From Candidatus Zixiibacteriota bacterium (GTDB taxonomy: Bacteria > Zixibacteria > MSB-5A5 > GN15 > FEB-12), in assembly GCA_022571985.1 (NCBI GenBank), contig JACZWU010000009.1:1-64000 (forward strand): 64,000 nt of DNA. The letters are read 5' to 3'. A program made the translations under genes and the position numbers. The notes below the pieces were generated by a model that searched no databases, was not told the origin of the DNA, and was given only the letters and a program-made list of their open reading frames with translations. Below, piece by piece: positions 8,797-18,100 of this stretch; positions within the stretch are counted from its first letter, which is position 1, and each line of letters begins with the position of its first letter.

Positions 8797-8885
8797 CCTG
8801 ACCTACAATTTATATTATTAGCACGGCCCCGGTGCCGGGCCACCGCGGAATATAAAGTCGACCAGAAAAGTCAAATCCAGAATGT
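8797..8885. repeat. 3'-end module shared with 6138-6230
   Basis: From the GACCTACAATT flank, across the stop codon and through the region coding the FRGGPAPGPC tail, the sequence is nearly the same as 6138-6230. Similarity thus extends past the stop codon of both genes, which shows that the tail was copied as a DNA module rather than converged as protein. Confidence 0.7.
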
Positions 8886-10335
8886 TAGATGAATTGGTGT
8901 CACCATTGATGTCGGCTTCCGGCGAACAAATGGCGGATTCTCCTCCGCGAAAGATGAAATCGACTATGTATGTCAAATCAAGAATATTGGCGTTGCCATC
9001 GTCATTGTTAACGTCTCCTCTGTTGCCGACACAACAATAGGAATAGACATAGGAACGGCCGCCGTTGGCGTAAAAAGTTCCGCTTTCAATTACATCATGA
9101 TTATATGCACCTACTATAATATCAGCCAATCCGTCGCCGTTCACATCACCGGCTCCGGCAATAGCCTGGCCGTAGGCATCATATTTGCGTTCGCCTTCAA
9201 AACTCATTACGATATGTCCGTCCTTACCGGAATAAATATAGGAACTGCCCAAATTTATGTCCGGCGAAAGGCTTCCATAGGCCCCGGCCGCTACGTCGTC
9301 ATATCCGTCCCCATTGATATCCCCGACCGATGAGACAGAAATGCCGAGTCCAAGATGTTCAGCTTTGCCCGTAAAGGTATAGAGCGCAGACCCAGTTTTA
9401 CCGGAGAAGACATAAACCTTTCCGGCACCCGAACCCGCTTTATCATTGAACGGAGTGCCTAAGAGTAAGTCATCGTAACCGTCGTTATTTACGTCGCCTG
9501 CTGATGAAACTGCTCTGCCTAGATAGTCCCCAACAGCTTCTCCGTCAAAGACGTGAATGACCGCGCCGGTTCTACCAGAATACACATATGCCCGACCTCC
9601 CATTTCTAGCAACCCGCTATATTTCCAGGCCCCAATTATGACATCCCCAAAACCATCCGCATCGACGTCGCCTGCAAAAGACAGGGTCCTTCCAAATTCG
9701 TCGTACTCATTCTCGCCAACAAAAGTATGAATAATCTCTCCTGTTTTCCCCGAATAGATGTATGCTTTACCGGCACCAATTGCAACATCATCATTGCCAG
9801 GCGCGCCTACGAGGAAATCGGCGTAGCCGTCACCGTTTGCATCTCCCGCCGATGAAACACGCCGACCGAAAAGGTCAGCAGTATTTTCCCCGTCCAGAAT
9901 ATGCAATACTTGACCATCCAGTCCAGAGTAGACATATACTCGTCCGGCATTTTCGCCCATCGCATCGTTGTGAGCGGCGCCTATTATGATGTCGGCATAT
10001 CCGTCACTGTTGACGTCACCGGCCGCTGATACCGAACGACCGAATTCATCTTGCAAGCCCTCTCCCTCGAACTGATAAAGCAATTCTCTCGTCTTACCTG
10101 AATAGACGAAAGCCATGCCCGTGAAATTTGTCTGACCCACATAGGGCGCTCCCACAATTATATCATCGTAACCGTCATTGTTGACATCACCAGCACCGGC
10201 AACAGCTCTGCCTCTTTGCTGGTTAAAGCTCGACCCGTCTAACGTGAACAGCAGCGGATCTTTGGCATCTGCAATTGAAATCATCGACAATAAAAGAAGT
10301 GTAAGTGCAAGACAAGTAATAACGAAATAACGCAT
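8818..10335 (-). CDS. Secreted FG-GAP (integrin-alpha-like) seven-repeat protein with dockerin-like tail
   Basis: About 505 residues. A signal peptide (FVITCLALTLLLLSMISIADA) is followed by seven FG-GAP repeats, each with a calcium loop of the form GDVNNDGYDDIIVGAP; seven copies would close one beta propeller. The last ~65 residues hold the paired dockerin-like motif (GNRGDVNNDDGNANILDLTY and ADINGDTNSSNILDLTF) and the protein stops at GPAPGPC, the Cys being the final residue. It is probably displayed on or released from the cell surface. Two ATGs sit side by side; GGAGG lies 6 nt before the second (10335), 3 nt before the first, so I prefer the second. Partners are unknown. Confidence 0.85.
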   Translation of the reverse strand: MRYFVITCLALTLLLLSMISIADAKDPLLFTLDGSSFNQQRGRAVAGAGDVNNDGYDDIIVGAPYVGQTNFTGMAFVYSGKTRELLYQFEGEGLQDEFGRSVSAAGDVNSDGYADIIIGAAHNDAMGENAGRVYVYSGLDGQVLHILDGENTADLFGRRVSSAGDANGDGYADFLVGAPGNDDVAIGAGKAYIYSGKTGEIIHTFVGENEYDEFGRTLSFAGDVDADGFGDVIIGAWKYSGLLEMGGRAYVYSGRTGAVIHVFDGEAVGDYLGRAVSSAGDVNNDGYDDLLLGTPFNDKAGSGAGKVYVFSGKTGSALYTFTGKAEHLGLGISVSSVGDINGDGYDDVAAGAYGSLSPDINLGSSYIYSGKDGHIVMSFEGERKYDAYGQAIAGAGDVNGDGLADIIVGAYNHDVIESGTFYANGGRSYVYSYCCVGNRGDVNNDDGNANILDLTYIVDFIFRGGESAICSPEADINGDTNSSNILDLTFLVDFIFRGGPAPGPC

Positions 10336-10460
10336 CATTTACCTCCCTTAAAAATTTGGAATAGTATATGTTATAAAAAATATACTAACGCCCCTATTTT
10401 TATGCAACCGGTTTCTGTGAGGCTGTGTAACTTATTAAACTGTAGTGCCTTCGGCCTGTC

Positions 10461-13100
10461 TCAAAACGAAACTCTTAGGCCGAAATAATACTGCCGCGGG
10501 TTCCAGTAATTTATGGGCAGCTGCTGTTTGATTTGGTATTTCTGTTCGCCGGTCAAACCTGTCCGGTCAGGCTGGCTATTAGCTTGAATGAATGCCTGTC
10601 CGTCCTGCGTGGTTAACCAACGGGTAGTATTTGGTAAACCGGAGCCGTTCCAGACATCGGACTCATTGGCTCTGTTAAAAAGATTAACTACATTGACGTA
10701 AGAAGTAATATCAAAGTTGCCTTGGCTAATAGTTTTTTCAAGTTTGAAATCTATAGTAGCGGTCCAGTCTCCTTGTCTTGAGTTTCTTGTATCTATCTGG
10801 ATCGGATTAAAGGGGAAAAGCGTGGCGTCGTTGAAAATCTGAAAAGGAGTATTAGGCAAGCCGCTGCCGACCCTAACAATGAGATTTAGAAAAAGACCGT
10901 CGAGAATACTAGTACGGCTTAATCCCTCGCCTTCTTTGTTCCTGAAATCCAATTCAAACATTCCTATCAGTTTGTGAGTTTGGTCATAGTCCAGCGGTGG
11001 AGTTGAAACAGGCACATTTGAATTGACCCAGGCAACATTTCCAAATGAAGTCGGATAAGATCCGGAACCATTAGCATCGGAATAAGTATAGCCCAAGCGA
11101 AGTCGGGCATAGTCTGCCGTTTGAATATTGGCAAGCAGTTCTACACCAAGTACATCGACTTCATCAGAATTGCGGTATGTAGCGTATGAAGTCGGCATTG
11201 AAAGCTGATTGTAAACCTGTACCTTACCGTCTTGGCTTTTAAAGTAACCAGTTATCTCGATAGAAGAAGTTTTGCCCCAATTATATCGCGCACCAGCTTC
11301 GATAAATCTGCTCTTTTGAGGCTCCAAGGCAGAATTTCCCGTTGCAATATAATAACCGCCAGTAATGATCTTAAATTCTACATAGTCATAATCATTATAA
11401 ATAAATTTATACGGAGCCTTTTGATAATGAAAACCTGAACTAAAGCGAAAATTTAGTGCATCATTTATTGGAATATGAATGGACCACTTAGTTGATAGTC
11501 TGAAAAACTTGTCAACTTGTTCCATATCTTGCAGATCTAAAGTCATAAACGAAGTATCATTGGTAAAGATTGTGTCGAATAGCAGCGAGTCAGGGTCAAG
11601 CGGAAGCGCCAGATTCCTAGGAGCAAGTGCGTCATAGTCAAAGATGTCCAGACGGACGCCACCCCTTAGTTCAACCCCGCCATAATCCAGTTTATCTTCA
11701 ATAAAGAACGACAGCTCGGTCGGATGTTTGGTTTCATTCTCCCAATTACTGGGGTCGGTTTCGTTGCCAAATTCATCATAGCCGTAATTGATAGCATCCT
11801 GAAATCCTAATGCTGTTAATCCGCTCCAAACTCTTGTTGGAATCAAGTGCTGATAGTAGCGAATAGTACTCTTACTGTATTCAATTCCTAAAGTTGCACT
11901 ATGAGTTTCCGAATACTGATGTTGAAATCGTCCTCTTAGGCTCAACACTTCGGATTTATGCTTCAAATAATCGTCATAAACATGACCCTCGTCACCACCT
12001 ATAACAAAACTGCGAACTTGTCCGTCAACTGTCATTGTGTCTGTAATAACAGGTGTCGTAGGATCATCGAACGACCTGAACAAATTACCATTCAGAGCTC
12101 CGGGGTTGCCGGCTGGCCGGCCGTAGGCCCAAAGGTCTTGGCGGTAAACACCGTCGCCAACAAAACGCTCGGACTTAAAATACGACACACTAAGTGATAA
12201 GTTTGTCTTCTCAGGTTCCAATTTGTATTGCAGTTTGCCGCCAATAAGCAAGTTGTCATCATCGTGATAGGGAGTATGTTCTATATTGAACAAGTACGAA
12301 TGCAAGTACTCGCTCCATTGGCTGTTGGAACCATCAAGATGCGCACTAATGCTTAACTGCTTATCAAAATCATAATCCAGTTTAGCATGGTAGGCCCAGC
12401 TTTCGTTCCAGTTGTTTGGCAGCCTGCTGGGACTTTCCGGCAGCGACTTGTCGGTTATCCAGGATGGGTTCCTGTCATCAAGCTGGCGACGTTCGACCAG
12501 ACCAAATATTCTGCCTTTGTTCGTACCGGGCATAGGGCCGCTAATTCCTGCCGTGTAATAATTCTGACCAAAATCCGAACCGATATAATTGTCTGAATAA
12601 ATTTCGGCAAAGCCTCTGTATTCGTCCGTGCCGGACATAGTCTGCATACTAATTACACTCGAATTGGCATTGCCGAATCTTACGGGCATATATCCGGGGT
12701 AGAACTCTAATCGTTTCAAGGCGTAGGTACTGATAGAACCAATGTAAAGACCAGTCATAGGGTCATTTATTCTGGTGCCATTAAGATAAAAGCCGTTTTC
12801 GTAATCACGTCCTCCCCTGACATGCAATTCAAATGAATTGATCGCATCTCGTTGAATTGCAAACGAACCGGCTTGACGAACATTATCCTGAATAACAACC
12901 ACTCCGTTCTGCAGCCCGATTAATTCTTCAATCGTCCTATAAGGCAGTGAACGAATCTCATCTGTGGTCAGAGTAACCGCCGAGATTATGCCTTGCTTGA
13001 GTGCCAGCGAGTCCGTCTCATTACCACTGCCGGCCAGGGCCGTGCTGATGAAATTAAGAAGAAAAAAAACCTGAAGAATAACAGTATGAAAAATCTTCAT
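10461..13100 (-). CDS. TonB-dependent outer-membrane receptor
   Basis: An 879-aa protein. A signal peptide (to about residue 23, STALAG) is followed by a plug domain from ~40 to 155 (TTDEIRSLPYRTIEELIGLQ, HVRGGRDYENGFYLNGTRI) and a long C-terminal beta barrel that ends in YYFGLRVSF, with the terminal Phe needed for barrel insertion. No carboxypeptidase-like N-terminal domain is present. By family it imports a large or scarce ligand (metal chelate, glycan or cofactor) using TonB energy; the ligand cannot be predicted. AGGAG lies 10 nt before the ATG. Its neighbours are secreted propeller and lectin proteins, so glycan-related uptake is possible, but no SusD-like partner is visible. Confidence 0.88.
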   Translation of the reverse strand: MKIFHTVILQVFFLLNFISTALAGSGNETDSLALKQGIISAVTLTTDEIRSLPYRTIEELIGLQNGVVVIQDNVRQAGSFAIQRDAINSFELHVRGGRDYENGFYLNGTRINDPMTGLYIGSISTYALKRLEFYPGYMPVRFGNANSSVISMQTMSGTDEYRGFAEIYSDNYIGSDFGQNYYTAGISGPMPGTNKGRIFGLVERRQLDDRNPSWITDKSLPESPSRLPNNWNESWAYHAKLDYDFDKQLSISAHLDGSNSQWSEYLHSYLFNIEHTPYHDDDNLLIGGKLQYKLEPEKTNLSLSVSYFKSERFVGDGVYRQDLWAYGRPAGNPGALNGNLFRSFDDPTTPVITDTMTVDGQVRSFVIGGDEGHVYDDYLKHKSEVLSLRGRFQHQYSETHSATLGIEYSKSTIRYYQHLIPTRVWSGLTALGFQDAINYGYDEFGNETDPSNWENETKHPTELSFFIEDKLDYGGVELRGGVRLDIFDYDALAPRNLALPLDPDSLLFDTIFTNDTSFMTLDLQDMEQVDKFFRLSTKWSIHIPINDALNFRFSSGFHYQKAPYKFIYNDYDYVEFKIITGGYYIATGNSALEPQKSRFIEAGARYNWGKTSSIEITGYFKSQDGKVQVYNQLSMPTSYATYRNSDEVDVLGVELLANIQTADYARLRLGYTYSDANGSGSYPTSFGNVAWVNSNVPVSTPPLDYDQTHKLIGMFELDFRNKEGEGLSRTSILDGLFLNLIVRVGSGLPNTPFQIFNDATLFPFNPIQIDTRNSRQGDWTATIDFKLEKTISQGNFDITSYVNVVNLFNRANESDVWNGSGLPNTTRWLTTQDGQAFIQANSQPDRTGLTGEQKYQIKQQLPINYWNPRQYYFGLRVSF

Positions 13101-13380
13101 GTATATTTCACTCCTGAAATGTTATCGTGATCTGAGAGACAATATATTATTCTAAAGACGAAAATGTCAACTCTTATGCCACTGCCTGCGGGCGTTCTGG
13201 TCGCCGCTTGACGGGTTAACTACTTACAATACAACACATTCTGGTATACGCTGGTTACCAGGCAGTGTTGCTTAACACTTAAAAAGGGCTTGCATAATCG
13301 AATTGAAACCATATCTTTTAACGTTTTATCTTTCTTTGGGTCTTAGGTAAAACCGCCACTCAGCGGGAAAGAGAGCAAGT

Positions 13381-14991
13381 ATGAAAATCAAATCATTTCT
13401 ACTAACAATTGTTGCAGTCACACTTATCAGCAGTCCCTGTTTTGCCGATCCGGTAGATTCTCTATTTAACGTTGTCACCTGGAGTGAAACTGGTGGAGGC
13501 AACGGACACACTTACGCCATACTAAAGATGACCATTACCTGGGACTCTTCGCGTGTCATCGTACCGACCTTAACTATGGATACCATGTCGGGGTATCTGG
13601 CTACTGCGACTTCACAGGCAGAGAACGACTTTATATTGGACAACGTCGTTATTGGCGCTGGCGTACAGCCGGTAATTGCACAGCAGTTTTTTCTTGGCGG
13701 TGAAGAACAAAGTTCGATTTGGGGCTGGCTGAACGGTGAGTTGTTCAATTTCACCAACTGGGCACCGGGTGAACCTAATAATGGTGTCGGAATCGAAACG
13801 GCACTTTCCATGTGGGGCTTTGAGGAAAGCGGACAACCTGCCGGCAAATGGAATAACACTCTGCCGAACCTTGAAGTTAATCCTTATATCAGGCAGTGGT
13901 CGGTAGTAGAATGGGGTGATCCCGACACAACCCAGGGTTCAGAAGATACTTTGGTAAATATAGTTACCTGGGACGAAGCCGAAGGCGGCAACGGACACAC
14001 CTACGCTTTACTCAAAATGACTATTACCTGGGACTCGGCTCGTGTCATTGTACCAACTTTAACTATGGATAGCATGGCCGGGTACTTGGCTACTGTAACT
14101 ACACTGGAAGAGAACGACTTTATTTTGAACAACGTTTTAAGTGGTGCTGGCGTTCAGCCGGTAATTGCCCAACAATTCTTTCTTGGAGGAGAAGAACTGA
14201 GTGCAGTTTGGGGCTGGCTGAACGGAGAGCCGTTCAATTTCACCAACTGGGCACCGGGGGAACCTAATAATGGTGTCGGAATCGAAACGGCACTTTCCAT
14301 GTGGGGCTTTGAGGAAAGCGGACAACCTGCCGGCAAATGGAATAACACTCTGCCGAACCTTGAAGTTAATCCTTATATCAGGCAGTGGTCGGTAGTAGAA
14401 TGGGGCGAACCCGATACAACTAAATCAATAATTGAACCTGAACCTGTTGCTGCTATCTCGGCATATGCTAAAATTCCGGCTATGGTCGAAATTTATCTTG
14501 GTAATTTTGAGGGTGATCCGGAAATTTACAACGAAAGTAGTGTAAATTATAGCAGTATTGTAATCAACAACACTGTTATACCCCAGTCTATAGTTACTAT
14601 TTCATCACACCCCGAGTTCAAAAGTGGTGTAGTGAGAATCTCTGTTGATGCTGCCGACTTTTTAGGCACTTATGATTTTATGTGGAGTATGACACAACAA
14701 TCATTCAATGTCGCCGGCATGTTCTCGGATAACACGTCGTTTTCGAATGATGCGATGGTGAGAATACAAGGACATATCGCTGGGGACGTAAATTTGGATG
14801 GCTCCGCTAATATAATTGACCTCACGTTTCTTGTGGACTATATTTTCAGGGGCGGACCTGAACCAATACTAACAGAGACAAGCGATGTTGACGCTTCCTG
14901 CAACAAAGCCAATATCGTAGATCTTACATATTTTGTTGATTATGTATTTAGAGGCGGGCCATCACCCGTACCAGGCTGTACCGAGAACTAA
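13381..14991 (+). CDS. Secreted protein with two C-type-lectin domains and dockerin-like tail
   Basis: A 536-aa protein: signal peptide (ending SSPCFADP), two C-type-lectin-like domains (~23-190 and ~190-345), a ~120-aa beta-rich linker (starting IEPEPVAAISAYAKIPAMVE) and the dockerin-like pair (GDVNLDGSANIIDLTFLVDY; ANIVDLTYFVDYVFRGG) ending GPSPVPGCTEN. Each lectin domain shows SGYLAT or AGYLAT, the EPN calcium-site motif in TNWAPGEPNNG and a WNNTLPN segment in place of the WND motif. EPN is the mannose/GlcNAc/fucose-type signature in this superfamily, so sugar binding is likely. The 3' parts of the two domains are almost identical DNA (offset 489 bp). The next two genes are paralogues. Confidence 0.85.
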   Translation: MKIKSFLLTIVAVTLISSPCFADPVDSLFNVVTWSETGGGNGHTYAILKMTITWDSSRVIVPTLTMDTMSGYLATATSQAENDFILDNVVIGAGVQPVIAQQFFLGGEEQSSIWGWLNGELFNFTNWAPGEPNNGVGIETALSMWGFEESGQPAGKWNNTLPNLEVNPYIRQWSVVEWGDPDTTQGSEDTLVNIVTWDEAEGGNGHTYALLKMTITWDSARVIVPTLTMDSMAGYLATVTTLEENDFILNNVLSGAGVQPVIAQQFFLGGEELSAVWGWLNGEPFNFTNWAPGEPNNGVGIETALSMWGFEESGQPAGKWNNTLPNLEVNPYIRQWSVVEWGEPDTTKSIIEPEPVAAISAYAKIPAMVEIYLGNFEGDPEIYNESSVNYSSIVINNTVIPQSIVTISSHPEFKSGVVRISVDAADFLGTYDFMWSMTQQSFNVAGMFSDNTSFSNDAMVRIQGHIAGDVNLDGSANIIDLTFLVDYIFRGGPEPILTETSDVDASCNKANIVDLTYFVDYVFRGGPSPVPGCTEN

Positions 14992-15010
14992 TACAGCAAT
15001 TGTGTGAACA

Positions 15011-15041
15011 AAACTACTATTTTTATTGATGAAATAGTGGT
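15011..15041 (+). terminator. Hairpin after the two-lectin gene
   Basis: ACTACTATTT (15013-15022) pairs with AAATAGTGGT (15032-15041) over a 9-nt loop. Only a weak T-rich tract follows, so termination strength is uncertain. Confidence 0.4.
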
Positions 15042-15122
15042 CTATTATTATATCTGTATTGCTTGTCGCAGTTAAGATAATTTGCCGTTTCATAAGTTCA
15101 ATTTATCGGGAGGTGCCACATT

Positions 15123-18100
15123 ATGAGAAAAGCAGCAATCTTAATCGTCGTTTTGGCAGCCGCTATTTGCTCTTTGACACAAACAGCTCATTCAATTGAT
15201 ACCCTTATCAATGTTACTGTCTGGAATGAAGCCGAGGGCGGCAACGGACACACCTATGCAGTACTTGCCGTCACCAAAAACTGGACAGACGCCAGTGCGA
15301 CCGCAGCATCATTACAGATGGCTGGCAGCTCCGGATATCTAGCCTCTATAACTTCTCAAGCCGAAAACGATTTTATTTTACATAACGTGCTGGCCGGCAT
15401 CAATAGCCAGCCGGAACCATCGCTGCAGAATTTGTTTTACATCGGAGGCACCCAGCCCGAATGCGACTGGAATTGGTCGACAAACGAGTCATTCTGCTTT
15501 ATGAACTGGGCACCTACAGAACCTAATAATTTCGGCGTTGAAAATGTAACGGGAATTTGGGGACATGGCGAAACTGACTGGAGACGCCCGGCCGGAGGCT
15601 GGAATAATACTTTACCCGACGACCTCTCTAATGAGCACGCTGTACAATGGTCAGTAGTTGAATGGGGAAATCTCAATCTGGATACGGAACCGTGCCATGC
15701 CAACCAGGATACCATATTTAATCTCGTCACCTGGAATGAAGCTGATGGCGGCAATGGCCATACTTATGCTGTAATAGGCTTAACTCTTAACTGGACAGAA
15801 GCCAACGCCCTTGCCCCCACACTCAGCAACGATGCCCTGCCCGGCTATCTGGCGACTATTACATCTCAGGAAGAAAATGACTTTATTCTAAACAACGTGC
15901 TGACCGGAATTACAACTCAACCCAGCCCCTCACTCCAGAATTTGTTCTTTACTGGAGGTACAGGCGAGAGCATATACTTTAGCTGGCAAAATGGCGAGTC
16001 TTTTTGCTTTATTAATTGGTCGCCGACTGAGCCCAATAACATCGGCGTTGAAACCGTAACTGGTATCTGGGGTTTCGGTGAAACAGACAGCAGACGCCCG
16101 GCCGGTGGCTGGAACAATACTTCGCCCGACGATTGTTCTAATCCGTACGCTGTTCAATGGTCGGTTATAGAATGGGGTACCTCGAATCTTGATACTGAGC
16201 CCTGCCCGGTTGATACAATTATCAATCTGGTAACCTGGCCTGAATCCGAAGGCGGCAACGGTCATACTTATGCTGTTATAGGTTTGACAATGAACTGGAC
16301 AGAGGCCAGCGCCTTTGCGCCGACATTATTGCAAAATTCCGAATCCGGCTATTTGGCAACAATTACCTCTCCTGCTGAAAACGAGTTTATTCTAAATCAT
16401 GTTTTGTCTGGTATCACCAATCAGCCCTTTCCATCGCTGCAAAACTTGTTTTATACCGGAGCAGTTGATTATGGCTGCGATTGGAATTGGCAAAATGGCG
16501 AATCATTCTGTTATTTAAATTGGTCTCCTACCGAGCCTAATAATATCGGGATAGAAACTGTAACCGGTATCTGGGGATATGGCGAAACTGACTACAGACG
16601 CCCGGCCGGAGGCTGGAATAATACTTCACCAGATAACAGCTCCAACCAATATGCCGTACAATGGTCGGTAATCGAATGGGGTGAAGCTAATCTTGATACT
16701 GCAGCTTGCTCCACAGGCGCAGATACATTGATTAATATTGTCACCTGGCCTGAAGCTGACGGCGGCAATGGTCACACTTATGCTGTAATAAGCTTGACTA
16801 TTAATTGGACAGAAGCAAACGCCCTGGCACCTACACTTACGCGCGAAGCGCTGCCCGGTTATCTGGCGACAATTACTTCTCAGGAAGAAAATGACTTTAT
16901 TTTACATAACGTGCTGGCCGGAATACAAAATCAACCCAGCCCCTCGCTCCAAAATTTGTTCTATACTGGAGGTACTGGCGAAAGCTATGCCTTTACCTGG
17001 CAAAACGGCGAGTCTTTTTGCTTTATTAATTGGTCGCCGACTGAGCCCAATAATATCGGCATTGAAACCGTAACCGGCATTTGGGGTTTCGGCGAAACTG
17101 ACAGCAGACGCCCGGCCGGTGGCTGGAACAATACTTCGCCCGACGATTGTTCTAATCCCTACGCTGTTCAATGGTCGGTTATAGAATGGGGTACCTCTAA
17201 CCTTGATACTGAGCCCTGCCCGGTTGATACAATTATCAATCTGGTAACCTGGCCTGAATCCGAAGGCGGCAACGGTCATACTTATGCAGTTATAGGTCTG
17301 ACAATGAACTGGACGCAGGCCAACGCTTTTGCGCTAAGTTTAGAACATGAATCTCTGCCCGGTTATCTGGCAACAATTACTTCTCCTGCTGAAAACCAAT
17401 TTATAGTCCAGCATGTGCTCTCTGGTATTACCAATCAGCCCTTTCCATCGCTGCAAAACTTGTTTTATACCGGAGCAGTTGATTATGGCTGCGATTGGAA
17501 CTGGCAAAACGGCGAATCGTTCTGCTATTTTAACTGGTCTCCTACCGAGCCTAATAATATCGGGATAGAAACTGTAAGCGGTATCTGGGGATATGGCGAA
17601 ACTGACTGGAGACGTCCGGCTGGAGGCTGGAACAATACTTCACCAGATAACAGCTCCAGCCAATATGCCGTACAGTGGTCAGTGATAGAATGGGGTGAAT
17701 CAAATCTTGACACGGCAGCTTGCTCCGCAGGCGCAGATACACTGATTAACATTGTCACCTGGAACGAAGCCGATGGCGGCAACGGACATACCTATGCCAT
17801 AATAGGCATAACCTTAAACTGGTCTGAGGCTGACGCCTTGGCTCCTGCTCTCATGCACGAAGCAAACTCCGGATATCTGGCAACTATAACATCTGCTGAA
17901 GAAAATGATTTCATCCTGCAAAATGTACTCTCTGGTATCTCACATCAACCATTTCCATCATTGCAAAACTTGTTCTATGTTGGCGCTGTTCAGGCAGCCG
18001 GACTATGGGCCTGGCAGAACGGAGAAACTATGAATTTCTTCAACTGGTCACCAACAGAACCCAATAATCTTTATGACGAAACAGTAATGGGTATCTGGGG

